Below are positions 45,897-58,235 of a stretch of DNA of 64,000 bases, piece after piece. The position numbers were made by a program, and so were the translations under genes. Below the pieces are notes generated by a model, which saw only the letters and a list, made by a program, of their open reading frames with translations, had not been told where the DNA came from and searched no databases. Source of the stretch: Agroathelia rolfsii (Eukaryota > Basidiomycota > Agaricomycetes > Amylocorticiales > Amylocorticiaceae); contig JABRWF010000001.1 in the NCBI GenBank assembly GCA_018343915.1, positions 4,216,001 through 4,280,000 of the forward strand, given 5' to 3'. The stretch's first letter is position 1; every line of letters starts with the position of its first letter.

Positions 45897-47366
45897 ATGA
45901 GCACACGCAAGGGCACCTCTTACAAGCCCAAGGAAGTTCTGGTCCCCTGGGCCACCAAGTCTACTACATCACTGCCTGAAGTAACCAGAGAAGTCGCGTC
46001 GAGCTCGGCTCCGCACTTATCAGAAGAAGAAGAGGAGGAAGAATCCGGCAAAGAAGCCACTTCAACAAGAGCCTCCCCACCTAAGACGCCAGAAGGAGAA
46101 GAAGAAGCACCATCTAAATACCCCTCTCCTTCTGATTTCCGCTGACAATACACCACCGAAGCCGAATATCCCTCTTCTCCTATTGTACCTCACCCCTCTC
46201 CATCAAAAAGTTGTCACAAACACCGCCACAAAAAGAAAAAGGAAACCAGCCCAGAAGAACTACCTGAAATGTCGCTTTCTCAGAAACTCGGTCAAATCTT
46301 GGCACTCCTCCAGGCTAACCAAGCCCGTATCCAAGTTTCCATGGGACAGATGCAAGAGACTCAAGCACACTTCACTGACCTCCTGGAACAGGAACAACCC
46401 GCACCTGCCACTGCCACGGCCGCTGCTACCTCCACGCCTAAAGAGATAGGACAAGCTCCGGAGAAATGGTCTGGTGATTGGTCAAAATACCAATCCTTCA
46501 TTTTTGGGTTTGAAAACTACATCAAACTCAACCCAAAAATATACGTATCAGACTACACCAAAGCAAGGTACTTTGTAGGGTTGTTAGAAGGAGCCCCAAA
46601 AGCTTGGAGCCAGAAGTTCGACGATGTCATTGACACCAAAAGCTTCAACTTTGAGAAAGACCTGTATGCCAAGTTTAAAGCTCTATACAGTGCAAGAGAC
46701 TTTGGGAGAATTGCCCTACAAAAATTGCAGGATCTAAAGCAAGGGACGTCTTCAGTAGCAGACTTTACGGCCACTTTTTCCATGCTCGCTAATTAGACCA
46801 AGCTGTCTAGTGAAGACCTCCAAGTCCGCTATTGGCAGGCTCTCTCTCCAAAGATCAAGGGTATCATTGGTGGCTACCCAAAAGAATGATGAAATTCTCT
46901 AGAAAACCTGATGGAAGCGGCTGTGGATGCAGAAGAAGGTCTACACGATGCTGGAGTTTGGACGGATGGCTGGAAACCCCGCCCTCAATTCCAAAATACA
47001 CAGGGGACCGCCGCAAATCCAATTACAATCAATGTGGCACAATCTTCACCCACTCCAACTACGGCCACACAAGGAAGCCGCCACCCGCCTAGAGATCTGA
47101 GCACTGTGCAGTGCTACAATTGCCAACAATGGGGGTACTTCGCCTCCAACTGCACAAATCCTTGAGTCTCAAGGTACCAGGGTTCTAGACCTAAGGTACA
47201 GGCTACAACAACACTGGCACCCCCTTCTGCTGACCAGCTGGGCACGTCAGCTGCTATGGACGATATCAACGAAGGTTCCACCACGATGACAATGGCAGAC
47301 CTACAGGCACTAGTCAAACAACAAGCTATGGCATTGGCCACCTTCAAAGACAAGGTGGGTTTTTAG
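45897..47366 (+). pseudogene. A element gag, four in-frame stops
   Basis: One frame from MSTRKGTSYKPKEV through 47366. It has an acidic, Ser/Thr-rich N-terminus (SEEEEEEESGKEA), a coiled stretch from MSLSQKLGQILALLQANQ, and the capsid-like core YQSFIFGFENYIKLNP and ARYFVGLLEGAPKAWSQK typical of fungal gypsy gag. A zinc knuckle CYNCQQWGYFASNC follows, in which the expected His is Tyr. Stops lie near 46143, 46794, 46887 and 47163. Pol begins in the -1 frame relative to gag, as in many gypsy elements. The product would form the virus-like particle. Confidence 0.85.
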
Positions 47367-47563
47367 AAGGGTTGACGGAAAGGGCCATTTTGGCCGACCC
47401 ATATCTCTCAAACCGCTTCTCTTCCTTCCTTTCTTGTAACTCTGTTTCCATTTCTAGTACACATGGACAGCACCTCCACATTCCTCTTATGTTCCATGGA
47501 CATTTTTCTTCTATTGTAACATTAGCAATGATAGATTCAGGCGCCTTGTCTTCCTTCATCCAT

Positions 47564-48417
47564 TGTCATGAGAAGGGAATTTTTGCCAATTTTTTGGTTA
47601 TTTTTCTGTATTATTTGGACTATTATTTATTTAGTTATTGCATTTTCTTATCTTTTCTTTTATTTTTCTTATGAAAATTACCCTTTAAGGGCGTGGACTG
47701 TGGGCAGTGCAGCGGTCATGTGATTGGCCCTCACGTGTTCCAAGCCGCATGTCACAGGAGTAATCTCAGGGCTGTGCAAACTTCTACTTCACTATCATGC
47801 ACAGCCTAGGAACATAGCCTTCCTTTCCCTGAACTATTCCTAACAGTTACCGGTACTGGTCCGGAAATGGATCTCCACACAGATGCCTGGTGGAGTTAGG
47901 GTAAACGTTCTCCCTCTACATTGCCACCCTTATGCTTCTATTTCCCTCTGCACATAGACCACCCATGCTACACACGGACCATTCTATAGTAGTATAAATA
48001 GTGCATGTAACTTGTCCTGAAGAGCTCAGTTTCGACCTCTTCGCCTTCAGGCAAGTAACCAAGGTTTGTATCCACTAAAATAGATTACTAATAAAATCTT
48101 CGCCTTCAGGGTATACACTCATAGGCCTAGGCCATCGTCCTAGCCTCTCTCTCTCTCTCTCTTCCCCTTTCTCTCCCCTTATATTAGGAGGCAGTGCAAA
48201 TCCCCTCAAAGTGTGCACATGAATTAAGAGCATCAAATACAAGTAAGATAACGGAGTACCCGGCACATCCCCAATAGATAAGGGAATTGCGTATCTGTGG
48301 GAAACCTTATTTGTAGGTACTTCAAAAGACTTAGTGAAGGGAGTGTATTGTTTGATTGTGCGCACAAGTAGGCTCTCCAAGCCCAACGTCACATAGTCAA
48401 GGAGTATACCCTTGACA
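47564..48417 (+). mobile_element. Family A solo LTR (854 bp) in protease of the A element
   Basis: TGTCATGAGAAGGGAATTTT to ATACCCTTGACA. The flanks TCCAT and TCTAT differ by one transition, indicating an aged TSD. Confidence 0.85.
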
Positions 48418-51400
48418 TCTATTCCCGCTTTGTAAAAGAAAAACATATAACTACAAAAAAATTACCTCACACTATCCCTGTATTTAATATAGACAATTCC
48501 CTAAATGCTCAAGGCAGAATTGAAGAAATTGCTGTACTCAAAACAAGCATTGGAGGAGTTCGAAAGAAGCTTTCCTTCTTAGTCACAGACATAGGTCCAG
48601 AAAACGTCATTCTTGGAATTGACTGGCTACGTTTAGAAAACCCAGTAATAGATTGGTCAGCAGGAAGGGTCAAGCATTCCGAACAGCTAAAAATTTCCTC
48701 TAGCCTTCTTCCAGAATGGGCCTCAGAATACACTTCTGTATTTTCTAAGGAAGCCTTTCAAAGAATGCCCCTTTGAAAGCCTTGGGATCACAAGATCGAA
48801 CTAAAAGATGGAGCGCAACTACAAAGAAGCAAAGCCTACCCTCTCTCAATAAAAGAAGAAGAAGCGCTAGTGGATTATCTCAAAGAAAACCTTGAGAAAG
48901 GCTATATCAGGAAGTCAGAAAGTCCCATCGCCGCCCCTATGTTCTTTGTCCCAAAGAAAAATGGGTCCTTACGACCAGTTCAGGACTACCAAAAGCTTAA
49001 TGCCGAGACAATCGAGAACGCTTACCCTCTCCCCCTTATCTCCGAACTACAGGACAAAATGACCAAATTTCAAACATTCTGTAAGATCGACCTATGTTGG
49101 GGCTTCAATAACATTCGAATCCGGGAAGGCAATGAACACAAGGCAGCCTTCATCACGAATAAAGGGCTGTTTGAACCAACTATTATGACCTTTGGGCTGT
49201 GCAATGCACCCGCAACGATGCAAACCATGATGGACGACCTCTTTTACAAATTCAACCAGTTGGGATGGCTAGTACATTACATTGATGACATCATCATTGG
49301 TGCACAAACAGAGGTCGAACTCCGAAAACAAGTCTTAGAAGTACTCAAACTCCTCAAGGAAAACGATCTGTTTGCAAACCTTGAGAAGTTTGAGTACGAT
49401 GTTCCCAAAGTAGACATTTTGGGCGCCTTGGTTTCCTTTGGTTTAATTTGTATGACCCTGGAAAAGGTCAAAGCAGTCCTGAATTGGCCGGTTCCCCAAA
49501 AGGTTTCTGATGTCCAATGTTTCTGAGGACTCGCCAACTATTACCGGCGCTTCATTCGAAATTTCGCCCAGATCTGTAAACCCCTGGACTGTTTAACCGG
49601 AAAAGTAGACTGGAAATGGGGATCAAAAGAGCAAGAAGCCTTTGATGCCCTAAAAGCGGCCTTTACTTTGGCACCCATACTCAGAGCATACTTGCAAACA
49701 GCAGAAACACAGTTAGAAACAGACGCTTCAAATTTTGCAACAGGGGCAGTCCTTCTCCAAAAATAATCTGACAACTCTTGGTGACCAATTGCTTTCCTTT
49801 CTCAAGCAATGAACAACGCCGAGTGAAATTACGATATTTAGGATAAGGAAATGCTGGGCATAATTAGGGCTTTGGATGTATGGCGGCATTATCTCATCGG
49901 TCTACCTCACCCTTTTGAAATCCAAACAGACCATAAAAATTTAGAATATTGGAAGACAGCTAGAAACCTCACACGGCAACAAGCAAGATAGTCCCTTTTC
50001 CTATCCGAATTCCGGTTTACAATTTCTTACCTCCGAGGATCTGAAAATGGACGTGCCGACCCGCTCTCTTGGCAACCGGACTTCCAACGTTCTGATGAAG
50101 AAGACAACCTAGACCAGGTGGTCCTAGACCCCAAACTCTTTCGAATCAATGCCACAAGAAGAGGACACGTCAAAATCCAAGGAGAAAAAGGAATTCTGGA
50201 CAGAATTAGAAGCAAAGCCAAGGATGCCGAAATAGCAAATGCCCTAGGACTAGTAAAAGAGCTTGGTCCGGTAAAATTACAGAAGGGTTTGGAAGAATGG
50301 AACAAAGAAAATAGCTTAATCTTACACTTAGGAAAGGTCTATGTACCCCGTGATACTACACTACGTAATGACATCATTTGTCTCCACCACGACATACTGG
50401 CAGCCGGTCACCCTGGCCAACACAAAACCCTCGAGCTTGTATCAAGGAACTATTGGTGGCCCGGGCTGACTAAAGCCATCAACGACTATGTAGCATCATG
50501 TCCTGTGTGCCTTGCCTCCAAAACAGCCCGTTCAATGCCAGTAGGACCATTGTCACCCCTACCCACTCCAGAACGTCCCTAGGAACATGTTACTTCAGAT
50601 ATGATCATAAAACTCCCGGAATCCCAGGGATATGACTCGATCCTAGTGGTGGTGGATAGATTAACCAAAATGTGTCATCTAATCCCCTGCGTTGAAGTGA
50701 TCATGGCATCAGAAATGGCAGACCTATACCTAACCAACGTTTTCCGACTACATGGGCTGCCATATCAATGGACTTCGGACAGAGGACCCCAATTTGCTGG
50801 AAAAGTCATGTGGGAAATCCACAAACGGCTAGACATCAAAACCTCCTTGTCCACCGCCTATCATCCACAATCCGATGGACAGACCAAACGACTTAACCAA
50901 GAAGTCGAAGTCTACTTGAGAAATTATGTGTCCCATAGACAAGACAACTGGGCAGGCCTCCTCCCCCTTGCAGAGTTCGCCCTCAATAATAGACAACAGG
51001 CATCGACAGGCACTTCTCCGTTTGAAATGAATTACGGCTTTTCCCCAAGAATGAACCTCACAACAATAGGAATTCCGAGTACCGAAGGGGCACAAGTGTG
51101 GACGGAAAAAGTCAAAGAACTCCAAGAAGATGCCAAGGCAGCACTAGATCACGCAGCTAGCCGAATGAAATACTTCTTTGATAAACATGCAGCGGAAGTC
51201 CCAATATACGCTGTTGGCAACAAAGTTTGGTTAAGCACCGAAAATATCAAATTGGCCCAGCTATTAAAGAAACTTTTGGCAAAATGGATTGGTCCATATA
51301 AAATTACAGAACTTATAGGAAACCAAGCCGTTCGACTTGCTATTCCTAAGAGATGGACCATTCATGATGTCTTCCACGTATCTTTGGTTAAACCACATGT

Positions 51401-51645
51401 TCAGGTTGAGTCTAGACCACTCGTCCCTATCCCCGAAGTTGTTGAGATAGAAGGAGAAGAAGAACACGAGGTACTATGCATTAAAGATAGCTATCTAAGC
51501 CCAAGGACCAAGAAGTTAGAATACCTGGTCGAATGGAAGGGATATCCAGGAGAAGATTCATGGGAAAAAGAAGCCAACATCACCAATGCCCCACGACTAA
51601 TCAAAGATTTCCACAAAAAGAACCCCAGAGCACCTAAACGCCTTT

Positions 51646-52522
51646 TGTCAAGAGCTGCCTTCACAGCTAGCTCGGGCGGTGCGGCGATGCCCCTGGGGCG
51701 CTAACTACTACAGCTGCTCACTGCCAGATGGCAGCCCTGTGGGTTCGTGGAGTCGCCTCTTCGATATCTCGGGGCTTGCGGGGATACGGGTGACGCGGCG
51801 AGCAGGCACGGCGTACGGCAAGTTGAGCGGGAAGTCCGGCGAGATTAGGCGTAGAGCAGAAGATGTCAAGCCAGAGAGAAGAAGCTAGACAAGACACTCG
51901 AGGACGCTTGAGTCCACAGGTTGACCGCTGGCAATGCAGCGGGTGTAGGGCTTGTTTAGGGCCAAACACACTTAATTTTCCGACTACTGTATCTACTACA
52001 TCAGGTACAGTACATATATACTAGAATACAGTAGTCGCAGAAAGATAAATAAAGAAGTAGGAGAAAACAATAAAGACAATAAGTAATAGCGCGCGCCGCG
52101 CGCTCTGGTAGTCGTGCCACGCTATGCACGAAGGCGGGGGTGCCTTCCTTCGGAAACATCGGCGGTCTGATCGTCAATCAGAGCGCGATTGTGAGGGAGA
52201 ACCAAGTGCGATCTTCCAAGATAGGAAGGATCCGCTGGTGGGGACACATGGCAACTCGGGGATTGACATCGAGAAGGCCAGTCGGCATGTGGAACGCTCT
52301 GATGAACAGAAGCGCATCGATGATGGAGAAGAAGCGTGATGGGCGGCCATGCACATGGCTCCGGGGAAACGTCGGCGGACACATCGGAAACGCTTCCGAT
52401 GCACAGGACACACGGCGACGCAGAAGGGAGGATGTCGCCGGTGGCTCCGTCGTAGTTGTTCGCGAATGTCAATGTGCGCGATCGGGACGTTCGGCGGCCG
52501 GGTGCGTTGGCAGGTCGTGACA
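51646..52522 (-). mobile_element. Family F LTR (877 bp) after the chromodomain; TSD CCTTT
   Basis: TGTCAAGAGCTGCCTTCACAG to GGCAGGTCGTGACA, flanked by CCTTT (51641-51645, 52523-52527). It separates the last pol codons from the polypurine tract. Confidence 0.9.
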
Positions 52523-52651
52523 CCTTTTGGCTGCAGTCTTTGCGGATCTTCCATTCCGACCAATTGAAAACTTCACAGAAACAACAGAAAAAGTTGGAGG
52601 AACATGGGAACTTGGGATGTTCCGGAGGAAATCCCCTTAGGAAGGGGGTAA

Positions 52652-54514
52652 TGTCATGAGTAGGGAATTTTCGCCGATTTTTCGGTTATTTTCTTGTATT
52701 ATTTGGATAAATACTTAATTAGTTATTACATTTTCTTTTCCTTTTTCTATTTTTCTTATAAAAATTACCCCTTTAGGGCGTGGACTGTGGGCAGTGCTGT
52801 GGTCATGTGATTGGCCCTCACGTGTTTCAAGCCGCACATCACAGGAGTAATCTCAGGGCTGTGCGCACTTCCATTTCATCATCACGCACAGCCTAGGAAT
52901 GCAAACTTCCTTTACTGATCAATTCCTAATGATTACCGGTACCGGTCCGGAAACGGATCTCCACACGGATGCCTAGTGGAGTTAGGGCTAAAGATCTTCC
53001 CCTGCATTGCCACAGTTATACTTCTATCTCCCTCTGCGCATAGACCATCAAAGCTGTGCACGGACCTCTTACAAATAGTATAAATAGTGCATTTAACTTG
53101 TCCTGAAGAACTCAGCTTTGACCTCTTCACCTTCAGGCAAGTAAAACGTTTGTATCCCCTTAAAATAGATTGCTAATAAAAACTTCGCCTTCAGGGTATA
53201 AACTCATAGGCCTAGGCCCTTAGTCCTAGCTTTCTCTCTCTCTCCCTATCCTTTACTAGGAGGCGGTGCAAATCCCCTCAACGTTGTCAAGGCTTACGCG
53301 CTTGACTCTACCAAAAGACACAACCCACTTGTAAGGTACGTGGGCGGGCTGTAAGGCCGGGTTTTACGTGTACTGCTAGTTTGGTAATTTTTATCAGACG
53401 CCCACGTGCTCCCGTTGCTGCCTTTTGTAATAGGACACTCTGATTTCTACTTTGCTAGGGTCGTGGTCGGTACTCTAGCCAATGGCTTCCCGTGTACTTC
53501 CTTTGTGTCAAATAGAATTCATAGTGTTTCTTACTGGGGACAGGCGGCTTAGCCCACCGTGGTCTACGTAACGTCTGCTAGGACTTTTTACTGCCTAGGC
53601 CTAACTGAATAGGGCTTCGTGTTCACGCGCAACTGCCTCTGTGTATTGAGGACTTTGTAGACTTATTGCCTTCTTATAACAAGGCCTACGTGTGCTCCTA
53701 CTAAGATGCCCTTGGGGCCTTATACTTAATAGGGGAGAGGAGTGAGAGTGGAAAGAGGGAGGGGGGCTAGGACATGTATAAGCCTGAAGGCGAAATATAT
53801 TAGTTATATGTAAAGGATACAAGTGGGGGGTGCCCTTACCTGAAGGCAAAAAGGTCGAAGCTAAGGTTCAGGTAAGAGGTACATGCTTGTATTTATACAT
53901 AAATGCAAGGGCCCGTGCGCAGCCTTGGTGGTCTGTGCGCAGCCGGGGTTCGTAAGCAAGATTGTGTCAAATGCAGGGGTAGTGCTTTGTGACTAAGTCC
54001 AATGAGCAACCGATCGGAATGATGAGTCTAGTACTCCTTAGTAATTGCACAGTGATCGGAACGACCCTGGTTCCTGAATCTAGACCTTTTGGTGAAAAAG
54101 GAATGATCTAGACTCCGCCTTCCTAATATACTCTTGTCACGAGCACTCCTGTCACGTGGGGCTAACACAGCCAGTCACACGCGCGTCAAGATGTCGCCTG
54201 CAAGGTATTTCGTCCGTATCTTAGTCAATAAAAATCGTAAAAATACAATAAAAATATGTACATGTCCGTAAGAAAAAGGCGAAAAATGTCCAACTCATAA
54301 CAAACGTGTGCACGTGAACATAAGAGTGAACGATTACATAAGAGCTAAGAAAGTACCCGGTGCACCCTCAATAGATAAAGGGATTGCATAACTGTGGGAA
54401 CACTCTTGTATAGGTACTTCAGTACATTAGTGTTAAGTGGTGTGTTATTTGGTTGTGCACACAAGTAGGCCCCCCAAGCCCAACGTCACATAGTCAAGTA
54501 GTGTACCCTTGACA
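52652..54514 (+). repeat. 3' LTR of the full-length A element, with nested B LTR
   Basis: TGTCATGAGTAGGGAATTTTC to GTGTACCCTTGACA, preceded by the purine tract. The nested B LTR lies at 53285-54302. Confidence 0.88.
53285..54302 (-). mobile_element. Family B solo LTR (1018 bp); TSD AACGT
   Basis: TGTCAAGGCTTACGCGC to TCCAACTCATAACA, flanked by AACGT (53280-53284, 54303-54307). Confidence 0.92.
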
Positions 54515-55673
54515 CAGGAGAGGCAAATCCGTTCGCCATAGGCCTTATGGTCTGCTCCAGCAGCTGCCGATTCCTGAGTGCCCATGGAATTCCATTTCAA
54601 TGGATTTCATCAAACATCTCCCCCCTTCCTTAGGATTCACCTCTGTTCTCATTGTCATCAATCGTCTGACCAAGCAGGCGGTGTTCATCCCCACGCATGA
54701 TGAGATCACATCAAAAGGTTTAGCTCAACTGTTCGTGATGCACATCTTTTCAAAGCACGGTGTTCCTTCACACATCACATCGGACAGAGGCCCGGAGTTT
54801 GTCTCCCATTTCTTCAGGTCTCTAAGTGCATTACTGAATATGTGACTTCATCATACGTCCGGGTACCATCCCGAAGGCGACGGCCAAACCGAGCGGGTTA
54901 ACCAAACCCTCGAGCAATACCTCCGGATGTACTGCAGTTACTAGCAGGACAACTGGGCGGACCTGCTCCCGCTTGCCGAGTTCGCTTATAACAACGCGCC
55001 ACATAACTTAACAGGTGTGTCGCCATTCTTCGCAAACAAAGGCTACCATCCCAACATTATTGCCATCAACCCCAAAAAGGATGTGACTTCTGCTCGCGCT
55101 CTCGAGTACGCTATCAATCTAGACGAATTATATAAGTTCCTGCGCGAGGAACTGGGTTGGGCTCAGCGATGTTACCAAGGTTCTGCAGACAAGCGTCGCC
55201 AAGTCCCTCCCCCCTTCAAAATCGGTGACAAGGCTTTCATCAAGGCAACCTTCTTCCAAACCACTCGCCTATCCAAGAAGCTCTCGGACAAGTTCCTTGG
55301 ACCCTTTGAGATTATCAACCAGGCTGGACCGCTCTCATTCACTCTGAAACTTCTGAGCAACATGCACGCCGTGCATCCCGTCTTCCACATATCACAGCTT
55401 GAACCTGCTCACAAGAACACAATCCCTAATTGTGTTGAACTGCCGCTAGTCCCGATAGAAATTGAGGGCAAACTGGAATACAAAATCACTGCGATACTGG
55501 ACTTGAAGATTAATAATCGACGTTGCTGCAAGCTACTCTACAAAGTACACTAGGCAGGCTATGAGGGCACATCCAAAGAAGAAGAGTGGTTACCTGCAAC
55601 TGAGCTCAACAATGCTCAGGAACTTCTGGCGGACTTCCACGCCGCATATCCCAACAAGCCTGGTCCTCTCTAG
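54515..55673 (+). pseudogene. Gypsy element C: integrase core and C-terminus
   Basis: Picks up inside the integrase (RGKSVRHRPYGLLQQLPIPE), then [62 protein letters not shown] and the C-terminal GPFEIINQAGPLSFTLKLL. A degenerate chromodomain-like tail follows (EYKITAILDLKIN, then EEEWLPATEL). Stops follow SALLNM, YCS and KVH. The N-terminal zinc-binding part of the integrase is absent, lost with the target region around the A insertion. Confidence 0.88.
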
Positions 55674-56236
55674 GATTATCACTGATTAACCCAAACAATT
55701 ACTGTACATTTCATTTTGTCTCTTTCTCTTAGGTATTCGTATTTTTTGGCTCATTTTTTCCTGTTTTCCCTTTCACTACAATACCTTGTAGTTTCTGTTT
55801 GCCATTTTTGCTTATGTTGTGTTTTTTTTATTCATTTTCTTCTATGTTCTACTTCTTTCATCTTCCTTTTCACTCCATAGGATGTTGATAATGGATGCAT
55901 TAGTGGCCGTTGGCCATGGTGACTACAAAGAATTATTAGGAGGGCGAGGACATGCCGGAGCCCTTAGTGACCTCCTCCTCCTTACCCCTCTCCTCCCCGT
56001 CCTCGTCCGCTGCCTCCTCCATTACTTTGTTGTCGACCCTTGTGACTACCACTTTGGCGTCTTCCTTTCTCGGGGCTCTGGAAGGACCAGCAACCAGATT
56101 TACGGCCATCTTGTCCAGTATGGGCGGCTCGACGGCTACAACACACTACACGCCGGAGCCCTCATTTGCCGCTTGACCTGTCACTCCATCTGCGATGACC
56201 TTGAGGACCTCGATGATCCTGTCCATGGCTCCTAGG
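55674..56236. other. Element C 3' tail, unresolved
   Basis: After a T-rich stretch there is a GC-rich block (about 55920-56235). On the minus strand it reads as charged low-complexity sequence (NLVAGPSRAPRKEDAKVV, EEAADEDGEERGKEEE), like an acidic or basic gag-type or linker region. It may be a fragment of another element. It is cut by the B LTR of element E copy 2. Confidence 0.35.
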
Positions 56237-56496
56237 TGTCAAGGCTTGCGCGCTTGACTAATCCAACAAGCACAACCTTCTGTAAGGTACAAAGGTGGGC
56301 CGTAAAGCCGGGTTTTATGTGCATTACTTAGTCAGATGTATTTCAGGGACCCATGTGCTCCCGTTGCTGCTCTTTGTAATAGTCCACCTAATTGACTACT
56401 TTGCTAGGCTAGTGATCGGTACTCTAGACAGAAGCCTTCCCATGTACTTTGCTTTGCGTCAAATAGTTTTTAAGTGGTTCTTACTCAAGACAGGCG

Positions 56497-58235
56497 TGTC
56501 AAGGGTATACTCCTTGACTATGTGACGTTGGGCTTAGAGAGCCTACTTGTGCGCACAATCAAACAATACACTCTTTTCACTAAGTCTTTGAAGTACCTAC
56601 AAATAAGGTTTCCCATAGATACGCAATTCCCTTATCTATTGGGGATGCGCCGGGTACTCCATTATCTTGCTTGTATTCGATGCTCTTAATTCACGCACAC
56701 ACCTTGAGGGGATTTGCACCGCCTCCTAATATAAGGGGAAAAGGGGAGAGAGAGAGAGAGAGAGAAAGGGGAGAGGCTAGGACGATGGCCTAGGCCTATG
56801 AGTGTATACCCTGAAGGCAAAGATTTGATTTAGTAATCTATTTAATGAATACAAACTTTATTACTTGCCTGAAGGCAAAGAGGTCGAAGCTGAGCTCTTC
56901 AGGACAAGTTATATGCACTATTTATACTACTATGGAAGGGTCCGTGTGCAGCCTTGTTGGTCTGTGCGCAGAGGGAAATAGAAGCATAGATATGGCAATG
57001 CAGGGGAAGATCTTTTAGCCTAATTCCACCAGGCATCCGTGTGGAGATCCATTTTCGGACCGGTACTGGTAACCATTAGGAATTGATCAGGGAAGGAAGT
57101 CTGTGTTCCTAGGCTGTGCGTGATGGTGAAGTAGAAGTACGCGCAGCCCCAAGATTACTCCTGTGACGTGCGGCTTGGAATACGTGAGGGCCAATCATGT
57201 CACAACCCGCCAACGCACCCGGCCGCCGAGCGTCCCAATCGCGCACATCGACACACGCAAACACCTACGACGGAATCACCAGCGACGTCCTCCCTTCTGA
57301 GTCGCCGCGTACCCCGTGCATCGGACGCGTTTCCGATGTGTCCGCCGACGTTTCCCCGGAGCCATGTGCAAGGCCGCCTTTCATGCTTCCTTCCTATCAT
57401 CAATACGCTTCTGTCCATCAGAGCGTTCCATATGCCGACTAGCCTTCTCGATGTCAATCCCCGAGTCGCCATGTGCCCGCACCAGCGGATCCTTCCTATC
57501 TGGGAAGATCGCGCTTGGACTTTCCCCATGATCGCGCTCTGATTGACGATCAGACCACCGATGGTTCCGAAGGAAGGCACCCCCGCCTTCGTGCACAGCG
57601 TGGCACAACTACCAGAGCGCGCGGCACGCGCTATTCCTTATTGTTCTTATTGTTTTCCCTCCATTGCTTTATTTATCATTTTCACGACTACTGTACTTCG
57701 TATATATGTACTGTACCTGATGTAGTAGTTACAGTAGTCGGAAAACTAAGTGTGTTTGGCCCTAAACAAGCCCTACACCCGCTGCATAGCCAGCGGTCAA
57801 CCTGTGGACTCGAGCATCCTCGAGCATCTTGTCTAGTTATCTCCCTCTGGCTTGACATCTTCTGCTCTACGCCTGATCTCGCCGGACCTCCCGCTCAACT
57901 TGCCGTACGCCGTGCCTGCTCGCCGCGTCACCCGTACCGCTGCAAGCCCCGAGATATCGAAGAGGTGACTCCATGAACCCACAGGGCTGCCATCTGGCAG
58001 TGAGCCGCTTAGTAGTTAGCGCTCCCGGGGCATCGCCGCACCGCCCGAGCTAGCTGCGAAGGCAGCTCTTGACAAATCACATGACTACTACACTGCCCAC
58101 AGTCCACGCCCTAAAGGGTAATTTTTATAAGAAAAATAAAGGAAAAGAAAGGGAAATGTAATAACTAATTAAATAATAGTCCAAATAATACAAGAAAATA
58201 ACCGAAAATTCGGCGAAAATTCCCTTCTCATGACA
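56497..58235 (-). mobile_element. Family A solo LTR in B LTR, with nested F
   Basis: TGTCAAGGGTATACTCC to CTTCTCATGACA. The flanks AGGCG and AGGCA differ by one transition. Net length is about 857 bp. Confidence 0.85.
57198..58074 (+). mobile_element. Family F LTR (877 bp) in A LTR; TSD AATCA
   Basis: TGTCACAACCCGCCAACGC to GGCAGCTCTTGACA, flanked by AATCA (57193-57197, 58075-58079). Hairpin CGACTACTGTA...TACAGTAGTCG at about 57684-57740. Confidence 0.92.

Larger units (their letters stand above)
47367..52651 (+). pseudogene. A element pol: protease, RT, RNase H, integrase, chromodomain
   Basis: A single frame once the A LTR at 47564-48417 is removed. Protease: LAMIDSGALSSFIH and VILGIDWLR. 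RT: PMFFVPKKNGSLRPVQDYQ, MTFGLCNAPATMQTMMDDLF, and the catalytic HYIDDIIIG. RNase H: QLETDASNFATGAVLLQ and [10 protein letters not shown]. Integrase: zinc-binding GHPGQHKTLE...CPVC, the core with SDRGPQF and AYHPQSDGQTKRLNQE, and GPY/F WIGPYKITEL. Chromodomain: HEVLCIKDSYLSPRTKKLEY then LVEWKGYPGEDSWEKE. About eight premature stops (for example after QRMPL, DVQCF, NYDI, PTPERP) all look like CGA to TGA or TGG to TAG changes. Catalytic residues are retained, so the copy is young but dead. Confidence 0.93.
43733..54514 (+). mobile_element. Full-length chromodomain Ty3/gypsy retrotransposon, family A
   Basis: 5' LTR 43733-45418 and 3' LTR 52652-54514 share copy-specific variants (CAAATAGTATAAATAGTGCA, TCTCCCTATCCTTTACTAGG), so they are a true pair. 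Between them lie gag and pol on the plus strand and a purine-rich tract (GGAAGGGGGTAA) just before the 3' LTR. Insertions into it are an A LTR in the 5' LTR, an A LTR in protease, an F LTR just after the chromodomain and a B LTR in the 3' LTR. The outer flanks do not match (CCTCG left, CAGGA right), and several hundred bp of host element C are missing at the site. Confidence 0.9.
38780..56236 (+). mobile_element. Gypsy element C with a D LTR at its 5' side, split by A and B elements
   Basis: The D LTR (38780-40504) is followed by a short leader and a protease-RT-RNaseH frame (40712-43732). A full A retrotransposon (43733-54514) follows, then the rest of C integrase (54515-55673) and a tail to 56236, where element E copy 2 begins. 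The D LTR has no matching 5-bp flanks (CTTAT left, CCAAC right). This fits its being the 5' LTR of C, with the 3' LTR lost or outside the window. No gag is present. That D is the native LTR of C is inference. Confidence 0.6.
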
